Shown: positions 8,432-18,066, counted from the first letter of the stretch. The stretch is DNA of 40,543 nt from Nitrosomonas sp. (GCA_017879645.1 JAAEXZ010000014.1:1-40543), one strand, 5' to 3'. Numbers and translations are program-made. The notes: a model not told the origin generated them from the sequence alone.

Positions 8432-9808
8432 ATGTCGGGTTTTTCACTCGCCGTTGCAGCGCGGTCCGGCATCACGGCTATTCTGCTCCTGTTACCTGGC
8501 TTGGTCCAGAGCGGTGTGTTTGAGTTTGCTGGCGAACGCTACGGTGTCGATGTCATCACACATCCTACCGGATACGATGGCACCGGTAACAAACTGATCG
8601 TGACGGTAGGCATTGCACCCTCTTCCATTCATGCGGATGGCATGGTGGTTGCGGTGCAGAATGCCATTCAAACCTGGAATCAACTTATCCCGACGTTGGG
8701 TAATATCGTTACATCCGGAAATCGTATTCCAGCCGATCAGTTTGATTTTGAATCGGTGGCATTGCATGAGCTAGGGCATTGTATTGGTTTGTCACATCCC
8801 AATCTGGCCGTGGAATCAGGGCTTTCTGGTAATGACAAGAATTACACCGCCTCCACCAAAGGTGCGAACCAGGTTTATGATCTCAATCCGGGTATCGACG
8901 GCATCATTGGATCCAGTGACGACGTTCGTGGTGACGATGTGAATTTGCACTGGTTTCCAAAAGGTCTGAACAATCCCTTCTTGATACCGCAAACCGTGGA
9001 TCAGTTCACCTATAGCCGTGATCTGGGCGATTTGCCGGTGGTGGACCACTTCGCTGTCAATGCGGACCGCGATGTTTCACATCTCTACCCTATCGAAAGG
9101 ACGGAAGCCGTCATGCAGCAAGGCATCCTGGCTGGAGAGGGGCGACGCACCCTGGCAGCCGATGATGTTGCCACCTTGCGATTGGGTATGAGCGGTGTGG
9201 ATCGCATTGCTGGGACAGCAGACGATTATAGCGTTGAATTGCATTATGTCGGATTCACCGACAGCGCTGATATCACCCTGGCGTTTGACGATAAGGTGAC
9301 TTTCTCTGCCTGTGAAGTTCAGGCTGATTTTCTGGGAGAAAATCATAATCATCTGGTCATTCAAACCGGAAGCATTTCATTCAATTCTAACTTCCCATGG
9401 TATTTTGAAACAGAATTGCGTACACCGGAAACCACTCCGGCAGTGGCAATATGGATCAACGAACAAACCTATGCACAGCAACTGCAACAGGGAAACAACG
9501 TAACAATGAGCATAACACTCGATCCGCGTAGTAGAAATGGAAACTTGTCGGATTACTGGGTAAAGGCTATGACTCCGTTCGGCACATTCTGGTTGAATGA
9601 ACATATGCAATTTGTTGCCAGCGAAGTGCCCATCAGGGCCTATGGCGGTCCACTGGTGAATATCTCCGCATTATCCCTGTTCGAGGATGCAACCGGTCAA
9701 TTGCCCCCGGGGCTCTATTCTGTTTATTTTGCCGTTGATGACAATATGGACGGGATTTACGACGGTACTTTCAAAAGTTCTGTGATTTTTACAATTCAAT
9801 CTTCCTGA
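8432..9808 (+). CDS. Exported matrixin-like zinc metalloprotease
   Basis: A 458-residue protein with an N-terminal signal sequence (residues 1-28). The metzincin zinc motif H-E-L-G-H-C-I-G-L-S-H is at residues 112-122, giving three histidine ligands and the catalytic glutamate E113. A later V-M-Q-Q-G segment, about 110 residues downstream, is a candidate Met-turn. Two copies of a G-x-D-x-I-x-G-x-x-D-D motif (L-N-P-G-I-D-G-I-I-G-S-S-D-D and G-V-D-R-I-A-G-T-A-D-D) resemble calcium-binding loops common in secreted bacterial proteins. The long C-terminal part is beta-rich and has no family I can name. It probably acts outside the inner membrane on protein substrates. Its ATG follows the stop of the flavoprotein gene directly. 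Confidence 0.85.
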   Translation: MSGFSLAVAARSGITAILLLLPGLVQSGVFEFAGERYGVDVITHPTGYDGTGNKLIVTVGIAPSSIHADGMVVAVQNAIQTWNQLIPTLGNIVTSGNRIPADQFDFESVALHELGHCIGLSHPNLAVESGLSGNDKNYTASTKGANQVYDLNPGIDGIIGSSDDVRGDDVNLHWFPKGLNNPFLIPQTVDQFTYSRDLGDLPVVDHFAVNADRDVSHLYPIERTEAVMQQGILAGEGRRTLAADDVATLRLGMSGVDRIAGTADDYSVELHYVGFTDSADITLAFDDKVTFSACEVQADFLGENHNHLVIQTGSISFNSNFPWYFETELRTPETTPAVAIWINEQTYAQQLQQGNNVTMSITLDPRSRNGNLSDYWVKAMTPFGTFWLNEHMQFVASEVPIRAYGGPLVNISALSLFEDATGQLPPGLYSVYFAVDDNMDGIYDGTFKSSVIFTIQSS

Positions 9809-9915
9809 ATTCATGGGCTTGTTCGAAAATCAGGTTTGATAATGAGGTTGTCCGAATCCGGAACTGATTGCGCTATACTAGCCGGCATACCGATAAATAT
9901 CTACGGGATAGCTCG

Positions 9916-11103
9916 ATGAAAATTCACGAATACCAAGCTAAGGAAATCTTGCGCAGTTTTGGGGTTATCACTCCACAGGGAATGGCTTGTTTCAATGCCG
10001 ATGAAGCGGTAGCGGCAGCCGAAAAAATGGGGGGTGACACGTGGGTAGTCAAGGCGCAAATTTATGCCGGGGGGCGGGGTAAAGGGGGGGGGGTCAAGAT
10101 TGCCCGTTCACTGGAGGACGTCCGGCAGCTTGCCGGTGCCATGCTCAATATGCGATTGATTACGCATCAAACCGGCCCGGAAGGGCAGCCGGTTCATCGG
10201 CTTTTCATCGAGGAGGGTGTGCCGATTGGAAAGGAATATTATGTCGGTATGGTAGTGGACCGTCGCCAGCAACGAGTATGCCTGATGGCCAGTTCGGAGG
10301 GAGGTATGGATATTGAACAGGTCGCTGCAGCGACCCCCGAGAAAATTCACAAAATCTATATCAATCCGATGACAGGATTGCAGGCGGATGAAGCTCAGGA
10401 TATGGCGCAGAAAATTGGCATTCCAGAATTTTGCTGGCCACAGGTGGCAGCATTGATGCAGGCTCTGTATCAAGCCTTCGATGCCACCGACGCATCGCTA
10501 CTGGAAATCAATCCATTGGCCTTGACAACCAGTAACCAGGTGATTGCCTTGGATGCCAAGATGAATTTTGACGACAATGCCTTGTTTCGTCATCCTGAAA
10601 TCACCGCACTGCGTGATCTCGACGAGGAAGACCCGGTGGAGGTCGAGGCCAGTAAGCATGACCTGTCCTACATTGCCTTGGATGGCAACATCGGATGTTT
10701 GGTGAACGGTGCCGGTTTGGCCATGGCGACGATGGACATCATCAAGCTCTATGGCGGCAATCCGGCCAATTTTCTCGATGTCGGTGGTGGTGCGACTACT
10801 GAGAAGGTGACCGAGGCATTCAAGCTGATGCTGCGAAATCCAAAATTGCAAGCCATTCTGGTCAATATCTTTGGCGGCATCATGAAGTGCGATGTCATCG
10901 CACAGGGCGTCGTAACTGCTGCCCGTGAAGTGAAGCTGGCTGTGCCGCTGGTGGTGCGTCTTGAAGGCACGAATGTCGACATTGGAAAGCAGATCCTGGC
11001 CGATTCGGGATTAACCATTATTTCCGCGGATAACATGGCGGATGCCGCCATGAAAGTGGTGACGGCTGCACGAGCGCACTCAACCGGTGTGACCAATCAT
11101 TGA
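9916..11103 (+). CDS. sucC: Succinyl-CoA synthetase, beta subunit
   Basis: A 395-residue beta subunit of succinate-CoA ligase, which couples succinyl-CoA and succinate to ATP or GTP formation in the citric acid cycle. The N-terminus M-K-I-H-E-Y-Q-A-K is typical, followed by the ATP-grasp segments ([18 protein letters not shown]) and the CoA-side region (I-F-G-G-I-M-K-C-D). I chose the ATG at 9916; the frame is open 16 codons further 5'. The G-G-R-G-K-G-G-G segment is encoded by unusually long G runs, 10 G at 10084-10093 and 6 G at 10069-10074. sucD follows 28 bp downstream. A TATACT at 9874-9879 could be a -10 box, but I find no good -35. Confidence 0.97.
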   Translation: MKIHEYQAKEILRSFGVITPQGMACFNADEAVAAAEKMGGDTWVVKAQIYAGGRGKGGGVKIARSLEDVRQLAGAMLNMRLITHQTGPEGQPVHRLFIEEGVPIGKEYYVGMVVDRRQQRVCLMASSEGGMDIEQVAAATPEKIHKIYINPMTGLQADEAQDMAQKIGIPEFCWPQVAALMQALYQAFDATDASLLEINPLALTTSNQVIALDAKMNFDDNALFRHPEITALRDLDEEDPVEVEASKHDLSYIALDGNIGCLVNGAGLAMATMDIIKLYGGNPANFLDVGGGATTEKVTEAFKLMLRNPKLQAILVNIFGGIMKCDVIAQGVVTAAREVKLAVPLVVRLEGTNVDIGKQILADSGLTIISADNMADAAMKVVTAARAHSTGVTNH

Positions 11104-11131
11104 ATGTGAATAGCGAAAAGGAAAAACATTT

Positions 11132-12007
11132 ATGTCCATTCTGATCGACCGTAATAGCCGTGTCATGACGCAAGGCATCACCGGGAAAACCGGGCAGTTT
11201 CATACGCGGATGTGCCGTGAATACGCGAACGGGCAATCCTGTTTTGTCGCTGGAGTCAATCCCCGCAAGCCCGGAGAGGATTTTGAGGGCATTCCGGTAT
11301 TTGCAACCGTTCGGGAAGCCAAACAGCAAACCGGCGCCAATGTGTCTGTAATCTATGTACCACCGGCATTTGCAGCCGCAGCAATTGATGAGGCCGTGGA
11401 AGCCGAACTGGATCTGGTGATCTGTATTACCGAGGGTATTCCCGTGCGTGACATGATCCGAACGCGCTTCGCCATGCAGGGTAAAAGAACCCGTCTGATT
11501 GGACCGAATTGTCCTGGAATCATCACGCCAGATGAAATCAAGATTGGCATCATGCCAGGTTATATTCACAAGAAAGGGCGCATTGGTGTCGTATCGCGCT
11601 CCGGTACGCTGACTTATGAAGCCGTGGCGCAGTTGATGGAGCTGGGATTGGGGCAATCCACCTGTATCGGTATCGGCGGCGATCCGGTCAATGGTCTGAA
11701 ACATCGCGATGTCTTGCAATTATTCAATGAGGATGACGAAACCGATGCCGTGCTGATGGTTGGAGAAATCGGTGGAAGTGATGAGGAGGATTGCGCGCGC
11801 TGGGTCAAGGATAATATGCAGAAACCGGTGGTTGGGTTCATTGCCGGGGTGACGGCGCCACCCGGAAAACGAATGGGGCATGCCGGCGCCATTATTTCCG
11901 GTGGAAAAGGAACAGCTCTGGAAAAACTGGAGGTTATGGAATCTTGCGGCATCAAAATCACGCGCAATCCGGCTGAGATGGGTAAATTGCTGCAATCGGT
12001 TCTGTGA
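11132..12007 (+). CDS. sucD: Succinyl-CoA synthetase, alpha subunit
   Basis: A 291-residue alpha subunit that carries the CoA-binding Rossmann domain and the active-site histidine. The N-terminal M-S-I-L-I-D-R and [10 protein letters not shown] are typical. C-P-G-I-I-T-P lies near residue 127, the loop S-R-S-G-T-L-T-Y-E at 155-163 and G-I-G-G-D-P-V-N-G at 180-188. The phosphorylated histidine is H250 in G-H-A-G-A-I-I. AAAAGGAAAA precedes the ATG by about 8 bases. It forms the alpha-beta complex with SucC encoded just upstream. The lipoprotein gene starts 14 bp after its stop and is likely on the same transcript. Confidence 0.97.
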   Translation: MSILIDRNSRVMTQGITGKTGQFHTRMCREYANGQSCFVAGVNPRKPGEDFEGIPVFATVREAKQQTGANVSVIYVPPAFAAAAIDEAVEAELDLVICITEGIPVRDMIRTRFAMQGKRTRLIGPNCPGIITPDEIKIGIMPGYIHKKGRIGVVSRSGTLTYEAVAQLMELGLGQSTCIGIGGDPVNGLKHRDVLQLFNEDDETDAVLMVGEIGGSDEEDCARWVKDNMQKPVVGFIAGVTAPPGKRMGHAGAIISGGKGTALEKLEVMESCGIKITRNPAEMGKLLQSVL

Positions 12008-12021
12008 TCTGGGATAGGGAT

Positions 12022-12351
12022 ATGCGCATTTTTCTATTCATGGGTCTGGCCAGTGTCATTGTGCTGGTTTCAGCCTGTAGCAGTACACCGCAAAAACCTG
12101 TTTCGTCTCCGACGCCTTCATCCTTGCCTGCTAAAAAACCGCAACGTCCTGCAGGACCTTTGCCTGAGAGTGCAAAACCCAAATACAACCTCACCGGATA
12201 TCCAGTCAATACGCAGCAAGGCTATATCGATGGATGTGAAACGGCCAAAAGAACAAACTGGGCCTTCAAGGATCTGAATCGCTATGACAAGGATGACCAG
12301 TATCGCATGGGATGGGATGATGGTTTTGCCATATGCAAGATGAAAAAATAA
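12022..12351 (+). CDS. Small lipoprotein with C-terminal GY-DGC/GW-DGF motif
   Basis: A 109-residue predicted lipoprotein. The signal peptide ends in lipobox V-S-A-C with the lipidated cysteine at residue 19, followed by a serine/proline-rich linker to about residue 50. The C-terminal 50 residues hold G-Y-I-D-G-C-E-T-A and D-D-Q-Y-R-M-G-W-D-D-G-F-A-I-C, a paired pattern with two cysteines (likely a disulfide) that I recall from small proteobacterial lipoproteins of unknown function. I chose the ATG at 12022 with TAGGGA upstream; a GTG at 12004 overlapping the sucD stop is possible but the signal peptide starts at the ATG. Its last 19 bp overlap the dacB start, which suggests coupled translation. 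Confidence 0.75.
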   Translation: MRIFLFMGLASVIVLVSACSSTPQKPVSSPTPSSLPAKKPQRPAGPLPESAKPKYNLTGYPVNTQQGYIDGCETAKRTNWAFKDLNRYDKDDQYRMGWDDGFAICKMKK

Positions 12352-13817
12352 TATCGGTATCTTGCTGTAGAAGTAGCAATCAACTGTTGCAATTTGTTGT
12401 CTTATTCGTATTGTTGTTGTTTTGTGTCTTTCCAGTTTTTGCCCTTGAGCTGCCTCTGGTTGTCAAGCAGAAACTGCAGCAGTCTGGCATTCCGGAATCG
12501 GCGATCGGTGTATATGTCCAGGAAATCGGTGCTACCAAACCATTGCTTGCGATCAATGCCGATGCAGCGATGAATCCCGCTTCGGTAATGAAATTGCTCA
12601 CCACGTATGCCGGGCTGGAACTGTTGGGACCAGCCCACACTTGGTCGACTTCGGTTTATGCCCAAGGAGTGCTCGCCGATGGTGTTTTACAGGGCGATCT
12701 GGTGATCAAAGGGTATGGTGATCCCAAGCTTGATCTGGAAAATTTCTGGTTGTTGATTCATCACTTGCGGCAAACAGGCTTGCATGAAATCAAGGGAAAT
12801 CTGATTTTGGATCACAGCCATTATGATATTCCCACTGATGATTCCGGAACGTTCGACGGACAACCCTATCGAACCTATAACGTGATTCCCGAAGCCTTGC
12901 TGATAAATTATCGAACTTCGACACTGCATCTGTTTCCGCACCCCGAGAAAAATGCAGTGAATGTGGTTGTCGATCCCTTGCCTCAATCACTACGCATCAT
13001 CAATGATCTGAAACTGACTCACGGCGTTTGTGGAGATTGGCAGAATTCGCTTTCTATCGATGTAGTAGCTGACGAGCAGCTTCCAAATGATTTTACGGTA
13101 TCCTTGCGAGGCAACTTTTCCAAGCAATGCGGGAAACAGTCGTATATGCTGAGCCTGCAGGACAGCACCCGATACACCCGGGATTTGTTCAGACAGCTAT
13201 GGACACAGCAGGGGGGGGTGTTTCATGGAGATGCCATGCTGGGAAGCGCTTCAGCCGTATCAATACCTGTGTTGAACCATCAATCCCAACCACTGGCTGA
13301 TGTCGCGCGTGGGATCAATAAATTCAGTAATAATATCGCGGCGCGTCAATTGTATCTGGCACTAGGGGTTGGAAAGAATCCACCACGAAATTCTTCGGCG
13401 ACGCTCGATAGATCGGATCACGCCCTAAAACAGTGGTTGGCTGCAAAGCAGTTGCGTTTTCCGGAACTGATTATCGAGAATGGCTCGGGATTGTCACGCA
13501 GGGAACAGATCAGCGCCGGTCATATGGGTCAGTTACTGCTGGCTGCTTATGCCAGTCCGGTTATGCCCGAGTTTGTATCTTCCTTACCCATTGCCGGGGT
13601 AGATGGGACGCTGAAAAATCGTTTCGGCGAAACGCCAATCAAAGGTATGGCTCATCTTAAAACCGGTGCACTGAATAATGTACGCGCCTTGGCAGGTTAT
13701 CTTCTGGATAAAAAAAAGCGGCGTACCGTCATTGTTTTTTTTGTCAATCATGAACATGCCAATCAAGCCCGGGAAGCTATGGATAGACTGGTGCACTGGG
13801 TTTACGATCGCCATTGA
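12333..13817 (+). CDS. dacB: D-alanyl-D-alanine carboxypeptidase/endopeptidase (PBP4)
   Basis: A 494-residue periplasmic class C penicillin-binding protein that cleaves D-Ala-D-Ala stem peptides and cross-links in peptidoglycan. A hydrophobic signal lies near residues 19-38. The three penicillin-binding motifs are present: S84-V-M-K87 (SxxK), S332-N-N334 (SxN) and K443-T-G. The long insert between SxxK and SxN, including G-D-L-V-I-K-G-Y-G-D-P-K, is typical of PBP4. It starts inside the lipoprotein gene (19-bp overlap). An 8-G run at 13211-13218 encodes part of Q-Q-G-G-V. The extra 18 residues before the signal are somewhat long, but I see no better start. Confidence 0.93.
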   Translation: MQDEKIISVSCCRSSNQLLQFVVLFVLLLFCVFPVFALELPLVVKQKLQQSGIPESAIGVYVQEIGATKPLLAINADAAMNPASVMKLLTTYAGLELLGPAHTWSTSVYAQGVLADGVLQGDLVIKGYGDPKLDLENFWLLIHHLRQTGLHEIKGNLILDHSHYDIPTDDSGTFDGQPYRTYNVIPEALLINYRTSTLHLFPHPEKNAVNVVVDPLPQSLRIINDLKLTHGVCGDWQNSLSIDVVADEQLPNDFTVSLRGNFSKQCGKQSYMLSLQDSTRYTRDLFRQLWTQQGGVFHGDAMLGSASAVSIPVLNHQSQPLADVARGINKFSNNIAARQLYLALGVGKNPPRNSSATLDRSDHALKQWLAAKQLRFPELIIENGSGLSRREQISAGHMGQLLLAAYASPVMPEFVSSLPIAGVDGTLKNRFGETPIKGMAHLKTGALNNVRALAGYLLDKKKRRTVIVFFVNHEHANQAREAMDRLVHWVYDRH

Positions 13818-13944
13818 TCAATTCCCTGTTCTTAACAAGACTATTGATTCTGATTGACAGTCACGGTAGAGTGCCAACTCAAGGTAGATGATCTATTTTG
13901 AAGTCAGGTGATTTCCTTCAACCCTAAATTGAGGAGTAAATAAC

Positions 13945-14535
13945 ATGCTGAATGAATATAAATCACTTGCTGCACAGCATTTAACAGGCACCGTACACAT
14001 CTCCAAACCTGCATCTTCCAATTCAGTCACGTTTGATTCTCCGGCGATGGAAGTCATGACCGATTTGCGCAAAATACCGGCTGCCGTGATTACACCAGAA
14101 ACTACCATGGAAATTGCCAATACCTATATGATGCAACGTGGTATACGCACCTTGCTGGTTTTGCATGGTGATGATTCATTGGCTGGAATCATCACTGCGA
14201 CTGACATTCTGGGTGAAAAGCCAATGCGATTCATCCAGGAAAGAGGGGTTAAGCATAACGAGATTCTGGTCATGGATATCATGACGCCATTCGAAAAGCT
14301 TGAGGCCATATCACTGGCCGAGGTCATGCATGCCAGGGTGGGTAACATCGTATCGAGTTTACGGGACAGCGGACGCCTGCATGCCTTGGTAATCGATGAT
14401 CAGATAATCAATCTGCCGAGAATATGTGGAATTTTTTCCTGGACTCAGATCGAGAAACAATTGGGTACCGTAATTGTGCCAACCAATGTTGCCAAGAGTT
14501 TTGCCGAAATAGAATCGGCACTGATTGCGAGTTAA
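13945..14535 (+). CDS. Two-CBS-domain protein
   Basis: A 196-residue protein with a pair of CBS domains, one at about residues 33-95 (M-E-V-M-T-D-L-R ... L-A-G-I-I-T-A-T-D-I-L) and one at about 108-170 (V-M-D-I-M-T-P-F-E ... C-G-I-F-S-W-T-Q-I). A CBS pair forms a Bateman module that usually binds adenosine nucleotides and senses energy state. No catalytic or membrane domain is attached, so the target is unknown. A strong SD (TTGAGGAG) stands 9 bases before the ATG. It is probably monocistronic: 127 bp separate it from dacB and a hairpin follows its stop. Confidence 0.85.
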   Translation: MLNEYKSLAAQHLTGTVHISKPASSNSVTFDSPAMEVMTDLRKIPAAVITPETTMEIANTYMMQRGIRTLLVLHGDDSLAGIITATDILGEKPMRFIQERGVKHNEILVMDIMTPFEKLEAISLAEVMHARVGNIVSSLRDSGRLHALVIDDQIINLPRICGIFSWTQIEKQLGTVIVPTNVAKSFAEIESALIAS

Positions 14536-14548
14536 TACAATATAGAAA

Positions 14549-14585
14549 CCAGAGTAAATGTAGTCATTTACTCTGGCTGTTTTAG
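14549..14585. terminator. Terminator between CBS gene and trpE (bidirectional)
   Basis: A perfect 12-bp stem (14549-14560 with 14565-14576) closes a 4-base TAGT loop, followed on the plus strand by CTGTTTT. It lies 13 bp after the CBS gene stop and 5 bp before the end of the convergent trpE gene, so it probably ends both transcripts. This places the end of the rpe-gph-trpE operon directly after trpE. Confidence 0.75.
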
Positions 14586-16060
14586 AAATCGGTTTTACTG
14601 TCCAATCCGCATTCGGCCATTTCGGCAGCACGGATCACAGCCTTTGCCTTGTTTTGTGTTTCAATCCATTCGTTCTGGGGAACAGAGTCGGCAACAATAC
14701 CAGCACCGGCTTGTATGTGCAACAAACCATCTTTGATTACGCCGGTACGAATGGCAATGGCCAAGTCCATGTCCCCATTGAATCCCAGGTAGCCTACTGC
14801 GCCTGCATAAATGCCGCGTTTGGATACTTCCAGTTCGTCAATGATTTCCATTGCTCGGACCTTGGGTGCACCACTGACCGTACCGGCAGGAAAAGTTGCC
14901 CGCAGCACATCGATGGCCGAGAGTTGAGGTTTTAGTTGGCCCTCGACATTGGACACGATGTGCATTACATGAGAATAATTTTCGATTTTCATCTTTTCGG
15001 TTACTTTGATCGATCCGGTCTGGGCAATGCGACCAATGTCGTTTCTGCCCAAATCCATCAGCATCACATGCTCGGCAATTTCCTTGGGATCAGACAGCAG
15101 ATCGGTCGCCAGTTCGGCATCATGCTGTGGATTCTGGCCACGAGGCCTGGTTCCGGCGATCGGTCGGACCGTTACTGTATTGTTTTCCAGACGTACCAGG
15201 ATTTCAGGTGAAGCGCCCACGATATGAAAATCGCCAAAATCATAATAAAACATGTAGGGCGACGGATTGAGGCTGCGCAGTGCACGATACAATGCCAATG
15301 GAGAAGCACTAAAAGGCTTGCTGGTACGCTGCGACAATACCACCTGCATGATGTCGCCATCGTAAATGTATTGTTTGGCTTTTTCTACTGCGGCTTTGAA
15401 TTCGGCTTCCGGAAATTCAGATAAGGCCACCGTGCTGACAGTGGGGTGCGCTTCCGGAATGTGTACGGTCTGTCGTAATTGATCCAGCAAGATTTTGAGT
15501 CGGTTGCACGCTGCCGTGTAAGCGTGCTTTTTGTTTGGATCAGCATAAACAATCAGATAGAGCTTGCCGGAGAGATTATCCACGACAGCCAGTTCTTCCG
15601 ATAGTAATAGCAGGATATCGGGTGTATTCAATGTGTCGGGCTTGGTATGATTCCGTAAGCGGTTTTCGATGTAGCGCACAGTGTCGTAGGCAAAATAACC
15701 TGCAAGACCGCCACAGAATCGGGATAGCCCGGCAGGGCAGGGTGCAGCCTTGAACTGTTCCAGAAAAGTTTGTATGAAAGCTAACGGGTCATCGGAAGTG
15801 ACTGTTTCGGTTTGATCCGGGGTAATCGTTGTGATCCGGTCATCGCGGACTTCGATACGGGTTGCTGCCGGTAAGCCAATAAAAGAGAATCGACCAAAGC
15901 GTTCACCACCCAGTACCGATTCCAGCAAATACGAAAAAGGTTGGTTGGCCAGTTTCAAGTAGATCGACAATGGTGTATCCAGATCAGCAAATGTTTCCAG
16001 TATGACGGGAATGCGATTGAATCCTTGTTGGGCTAATTGCTCGAATTCTGCTTCGGTCAT
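14582..16060 (-). CDS. trpE: Anthranilate synthase component I
   Basis: A 492-residue enzyme that converts chorismate to anthranilate, using ammonia from the TrpG glutaminase partner, in the first step of tryptophan synthesis. The N-terminal feedback-binding element L-L-E-S is in [11 protein letters not shown]. The chorismate-binding half shows [18 protein letters not shown] and the [15 protein letters not shown] signature, then [11 protein letters not shown]. It is the third gene after rpe and gph; its start is 9 bp from the gph stop. trpG and trpD, which commonly follow in Betaproteobacteria, are absent here: a terminator and a convergent CBS gene follow. Confidence 0.96.
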   Translation of the reverse strand: MTEAEFEQLAQQGFNRIPVILETFADLDTPLSIYLKLANQPFSYLLESVLGGERFGRFSFIGLPAATRIEVRDDRITTITPDQTETVTSDDPLAFIQTFLEQFKAAPCPAGLSRFCGGLAGYFAYDTVRYIENRLRNHTKPDTLNTPDILLLLSEELAVVDNLSGKLYLIVYADPNKKHAYTAACNRLKILLDQLRQTVHIPEAHPTVSTVALSEFPEAEFKAAVEKAKQYIYDGDIMQVVLSQRTSKPFSASPLALYRALRSLNPSPYMFYYDFGDFHIVGASPEILVRLENNTVTVRPIAGTRPRGQNPQHDAELATDLLSDPKEIAEHVMLMDLGRNDIGRIAQTGSIKVTEKMKIENYSHVMHIVSNVEGQLKPQLSAIDVLRATFPAGTVSGAPKVRAMEIIDELEVSKRGIYAGAVGYLGFNGDMDLAIAIRTGVIKDGLLHIQAGAGIVADSVPQNEWIETQNKAKAVIRAAEMAECGLDSKTDF

Positions 16061-16069
16061 GGTATCAAA

Positions 16070-16795
16070 TTAAGGCAGGGCGATCCGATGGGTTGCTTCC
16101 AGCAAAGACGCTACGATGGCATCGCAATCCAGCTCATAGACATTACGTCCTTCGTTGTAGCCATAAGGGACACAAAATACATGACATCCGGCTGCTCTGG
16201 CGGCTATGGCATCATTCAGCGAGTCTCCGATTAGCAGTGCCTGCTGCGGTGCTGTCTGGAAATGTTGGCAGATATGTGTCAGTGGCATTGGATCAGGCTT
16301 TTTTTTCGGCAGACTGTCGCCGGATAGGATAATCTCAAATTTGTCGTATAGACCGGTTGAACGCAACAATGGCAATGTAAATGCTTCGGCCTTGTTGGTG
16401 ATACATGCCAGTTTGAAACCAATTTTTTGCATGGCCTGAATACCCTCAAGCACACCTGGATAGGGTCGAGTATGAACACTGAGATTATTGGCATAATGGT
16501 GTTCATAGATCGGTAATGCTTTGGCGAATAATGCGGCATCGGGTTCACCATCGAGTTGGCCAGTCAATGTTCGTTTGACCAGTTTTTGTATCCCTTTGCC
16601 AATATAGGATCGGATGGTTGAAGTGGGTTGCTCGGACATGCCGAGCTCCTTCAGCATCAGATTTGCAGCCAGTGCCAGATCTTCGGCGGTATCCAGCAAT
16701 GTACCGTCCAGGTCAATCATGATCACTTTAATGGCTAGAGGAGATTCCGAATTGCTGCCTGAAGTGGAAGCAAGATGCGAAAAACTAGGATTCAT
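16070..16795 (-). CDS. gph: Phosphoglycolate phosphatase (HAD family)
   Basis: A 241-residue HAD-superfamily phosphatase. The catalytic motif I is D-L-D-G-T-L-L-D-T near residues 28-36, with both aspartates. Motif II is in I-T-N-K and motif III/IV in K-K-K-P-D-P-M-P-L and L-I-G-D-S-L-N-D. Gph removes phosphate from 2-phosphoglycolate made by RuBisCO oxygenation or DNA repair. Its position between rpe and trpE is the usual betaproteobacterial arrangement and supports the gph assignment over other HAD enzymes. The first 23 residues are serine-rich and not conserved, and I see no strong SD at 16795, so a downstream start is possible. Confidence 0.9.
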   Translation of the reverse strand: MNPSFSHLASTSGSNSESPLAIKVIMIDLDGTLLDTAEDLALAANLMLKELGMSEQPTSTIRSYIGKGIQKLVKRTLTGQLDGEPDAALFAKALPIYEHHYANNLSVHTRPYPGVLEGIQAMQKIGFKLACITNKAEAFTLPLLRSTGLYDKFEIILSGDSLPKKKPDPMPLTHICQHFQTAPQQALLIGDSLNDAIAARAAGCHVFCVPYGYNEGRNVYELDCDAIVASLLEATHRIALP

Positions 16796-16836
16796 TTATT
16801 CAGAGGAAAAATTTAATAGGATCGGTAGATATAAAG

Positions 16837-17517
16837 TTAGATAACGGTCGCCAATTCAGCACGGAATGCAGCCACGATCGTGTCATATCGGTGCGGATCG
16901 GTATCATTTCCGGCTTGATAGATTGCTGATCCGGCGACAAAGGTGTCAGCCCCGGCCCGGGCTATCTCTGCAATATTGTCTACCTTAACACCACCGTCGA
17001 TTTCCAGCAGAATGTCTTTTCCGCTTGCATCGATGAGCTGTCTCACTGCACGGAGTTTGTTCAGGGCCTCAGGTATGAATTTTTGTCCTCCAAATCCCGG
17101 ATTGACGGACATGATCAGTACCAGGTCGAGTTTGTCGAGCACGTGATCGAGATAAGATAGTGGTGTGGCAGGATTGAAAACGAGTCCGGCCTTGCAGCCT
17201 TGCTCTTTGATCAGTCCAATGGTGCGATCGATATGTCGGGATGCTTCGGGGTGAAATGAAATAATATTGGCTCCGGCTTTGGCAAAATCCGGAATGATAC
17301 GATCCACTGGCTCGACCATCAGATGAACATCGATGATGGCATCGGTAACAGGTCGAATCGCCTCGCAAACGAGGGGGCCAATGGTCAGATTAGGGACATA
17401 GTGATTGTCCATGACATCAAAGTGAACAATATCGGCGCCTGAATCGATGACAGCTTTGACTTCTTCACCGAGCTTGGCGAAATTGGCAGAAAGTATGCTG
17501 GGTGCTATGCGAAACAT
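16837..17517 (-). CDS. rpe: Ribulose-phosphate 3-epimerase
   Basis: A 226-residue TIM-barrel enzyme that interconverts ribulose 5-phosphate and xylulose 5-phosphate in the pentose phosphate and Calvin cycles. Typical segments are the N-terminal [10 protein letters not shown], the metal-ligand strand [12 protein letters not shown], the H-L-M-V-E-P strand, [12 protein letters not shown] and the C-terminal [16 protein letters not shown] precedes the ATG by 7 bases. It is the first gene of rpe-gph-trpE and is divergent from apaG, 165 bp apart. In an autotrophic nitrifier it would serve ribulose regeneration. Confidence 0.96.
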   Translation of the reverse strand: MFRIAPSILSANFAKLGEEVKAVIDSGADIVHFDVMDNHYVPNLTIGPLVCEAIRPVTDAIIDVHLMVEPVDRIIPDFAKAGANIISFHPEASRHIDRTIGLIKEQGCKAGLVFNPATPLSYLDHVLDKLDLVLIMSVNPGFGGQKFIPEALNKLRAVRQLIDASGKDILLEIDGGVKVDNIAEIARAGADTFVAGSAIYQAGNDTDPHRYDTIVAAFRAELATVI

Positions 17518-17682
17518 GAAAAAACCTCTTTTTCTTCTAATAATAAAGATGCTATTTTAACCGCAAATCATGGCATTCGCGCGTAAAAAGAAGCAGACAT
17601 TGATAAATAAATTCTCCTAACAGGTACGCTTTTTTATTTTTTCTTGATACAGTATTTAAATATCTAATACGAGTTAAATTGA

Positions 17683-18066
17683 ATGGCCGAAGAAAAAAAA
17701 TATGAGATCGATATCAGTATTCGTACGACGTATCTGCCCGATCAGTCGGATACCGAAGCAGATCGGCATGTTTTCGCCTATACCATTACCATTGCCAATA
17801 TCGGTAATGTGACAACGCAACTCATCAGTCGGCACTGGATTATCAATCACGGAGACGGCACCACGCAGGAGGTTCGGGGACTAGGAGTCGTTGGTGAACA
17901 ACCGCTACTGAAACCTGGGGACAGTTTTGAATATACCAGTGGCACGGTCATTTCAACGCCAGTGGGATCAATGAAGGGGAGCTATCAGATGGCTGCTGAA
18001 GATGGTATGCATTTTGATGTTGCCATACCCGAATTCATTTTGAGCGTTCCTCGCATTCTGCACTAA
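17683..18066 (+). CDS. apaG: ApaG family protein
   Basis: A 127-residue protein of the ApaG family, a single immunoglobulin-like beta domain. The conserved core is clear: Y-T-I-T-I-A-N-I-G, the Q-L-I-S-R-H-W-I-I stretch, E-V-R-G-L-G-V-V-G-E-Q-P and the closing G-S-Y-Q-M. Bacterial ApaG has been linked to cobalt/magnesium resistance and binds pyrophosphate compounds, but its cellular role is not settled. The length is usual. It is divergent from rpe, a common betaproteobacterial arrangement. TTGATA and TAATAC lie upstream (17644-17670) but are spaced 15 bp apart, short for a promoter. Confidence 0.93.
   Translation: MAEEKKYEIDISIRTTYLPDQSDTEADRHVFAYTITIANIGNVTTQLISRHWIINHGDGTTQEVRGLGVVGEQPLLKPGDSFEYTSGTVISTPVGSMKGSYQMAAEDGMHFDVAIPEFILSVPRILH

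Noticed and set aside
13854..13890. Perfect -35 TTGACA upstream of the CBS gene
   Set aside because: No acceptable -10 box at 16-18 bp; the nearest TA-rich hexamer is 25 bp away.
17644..17670. TTGATA/TAATAC promoter for apaG
   Set aside because: The 15-bp spacer is short and the start of transcription would nearly coincide with the start codon; mentioned only under apaG.
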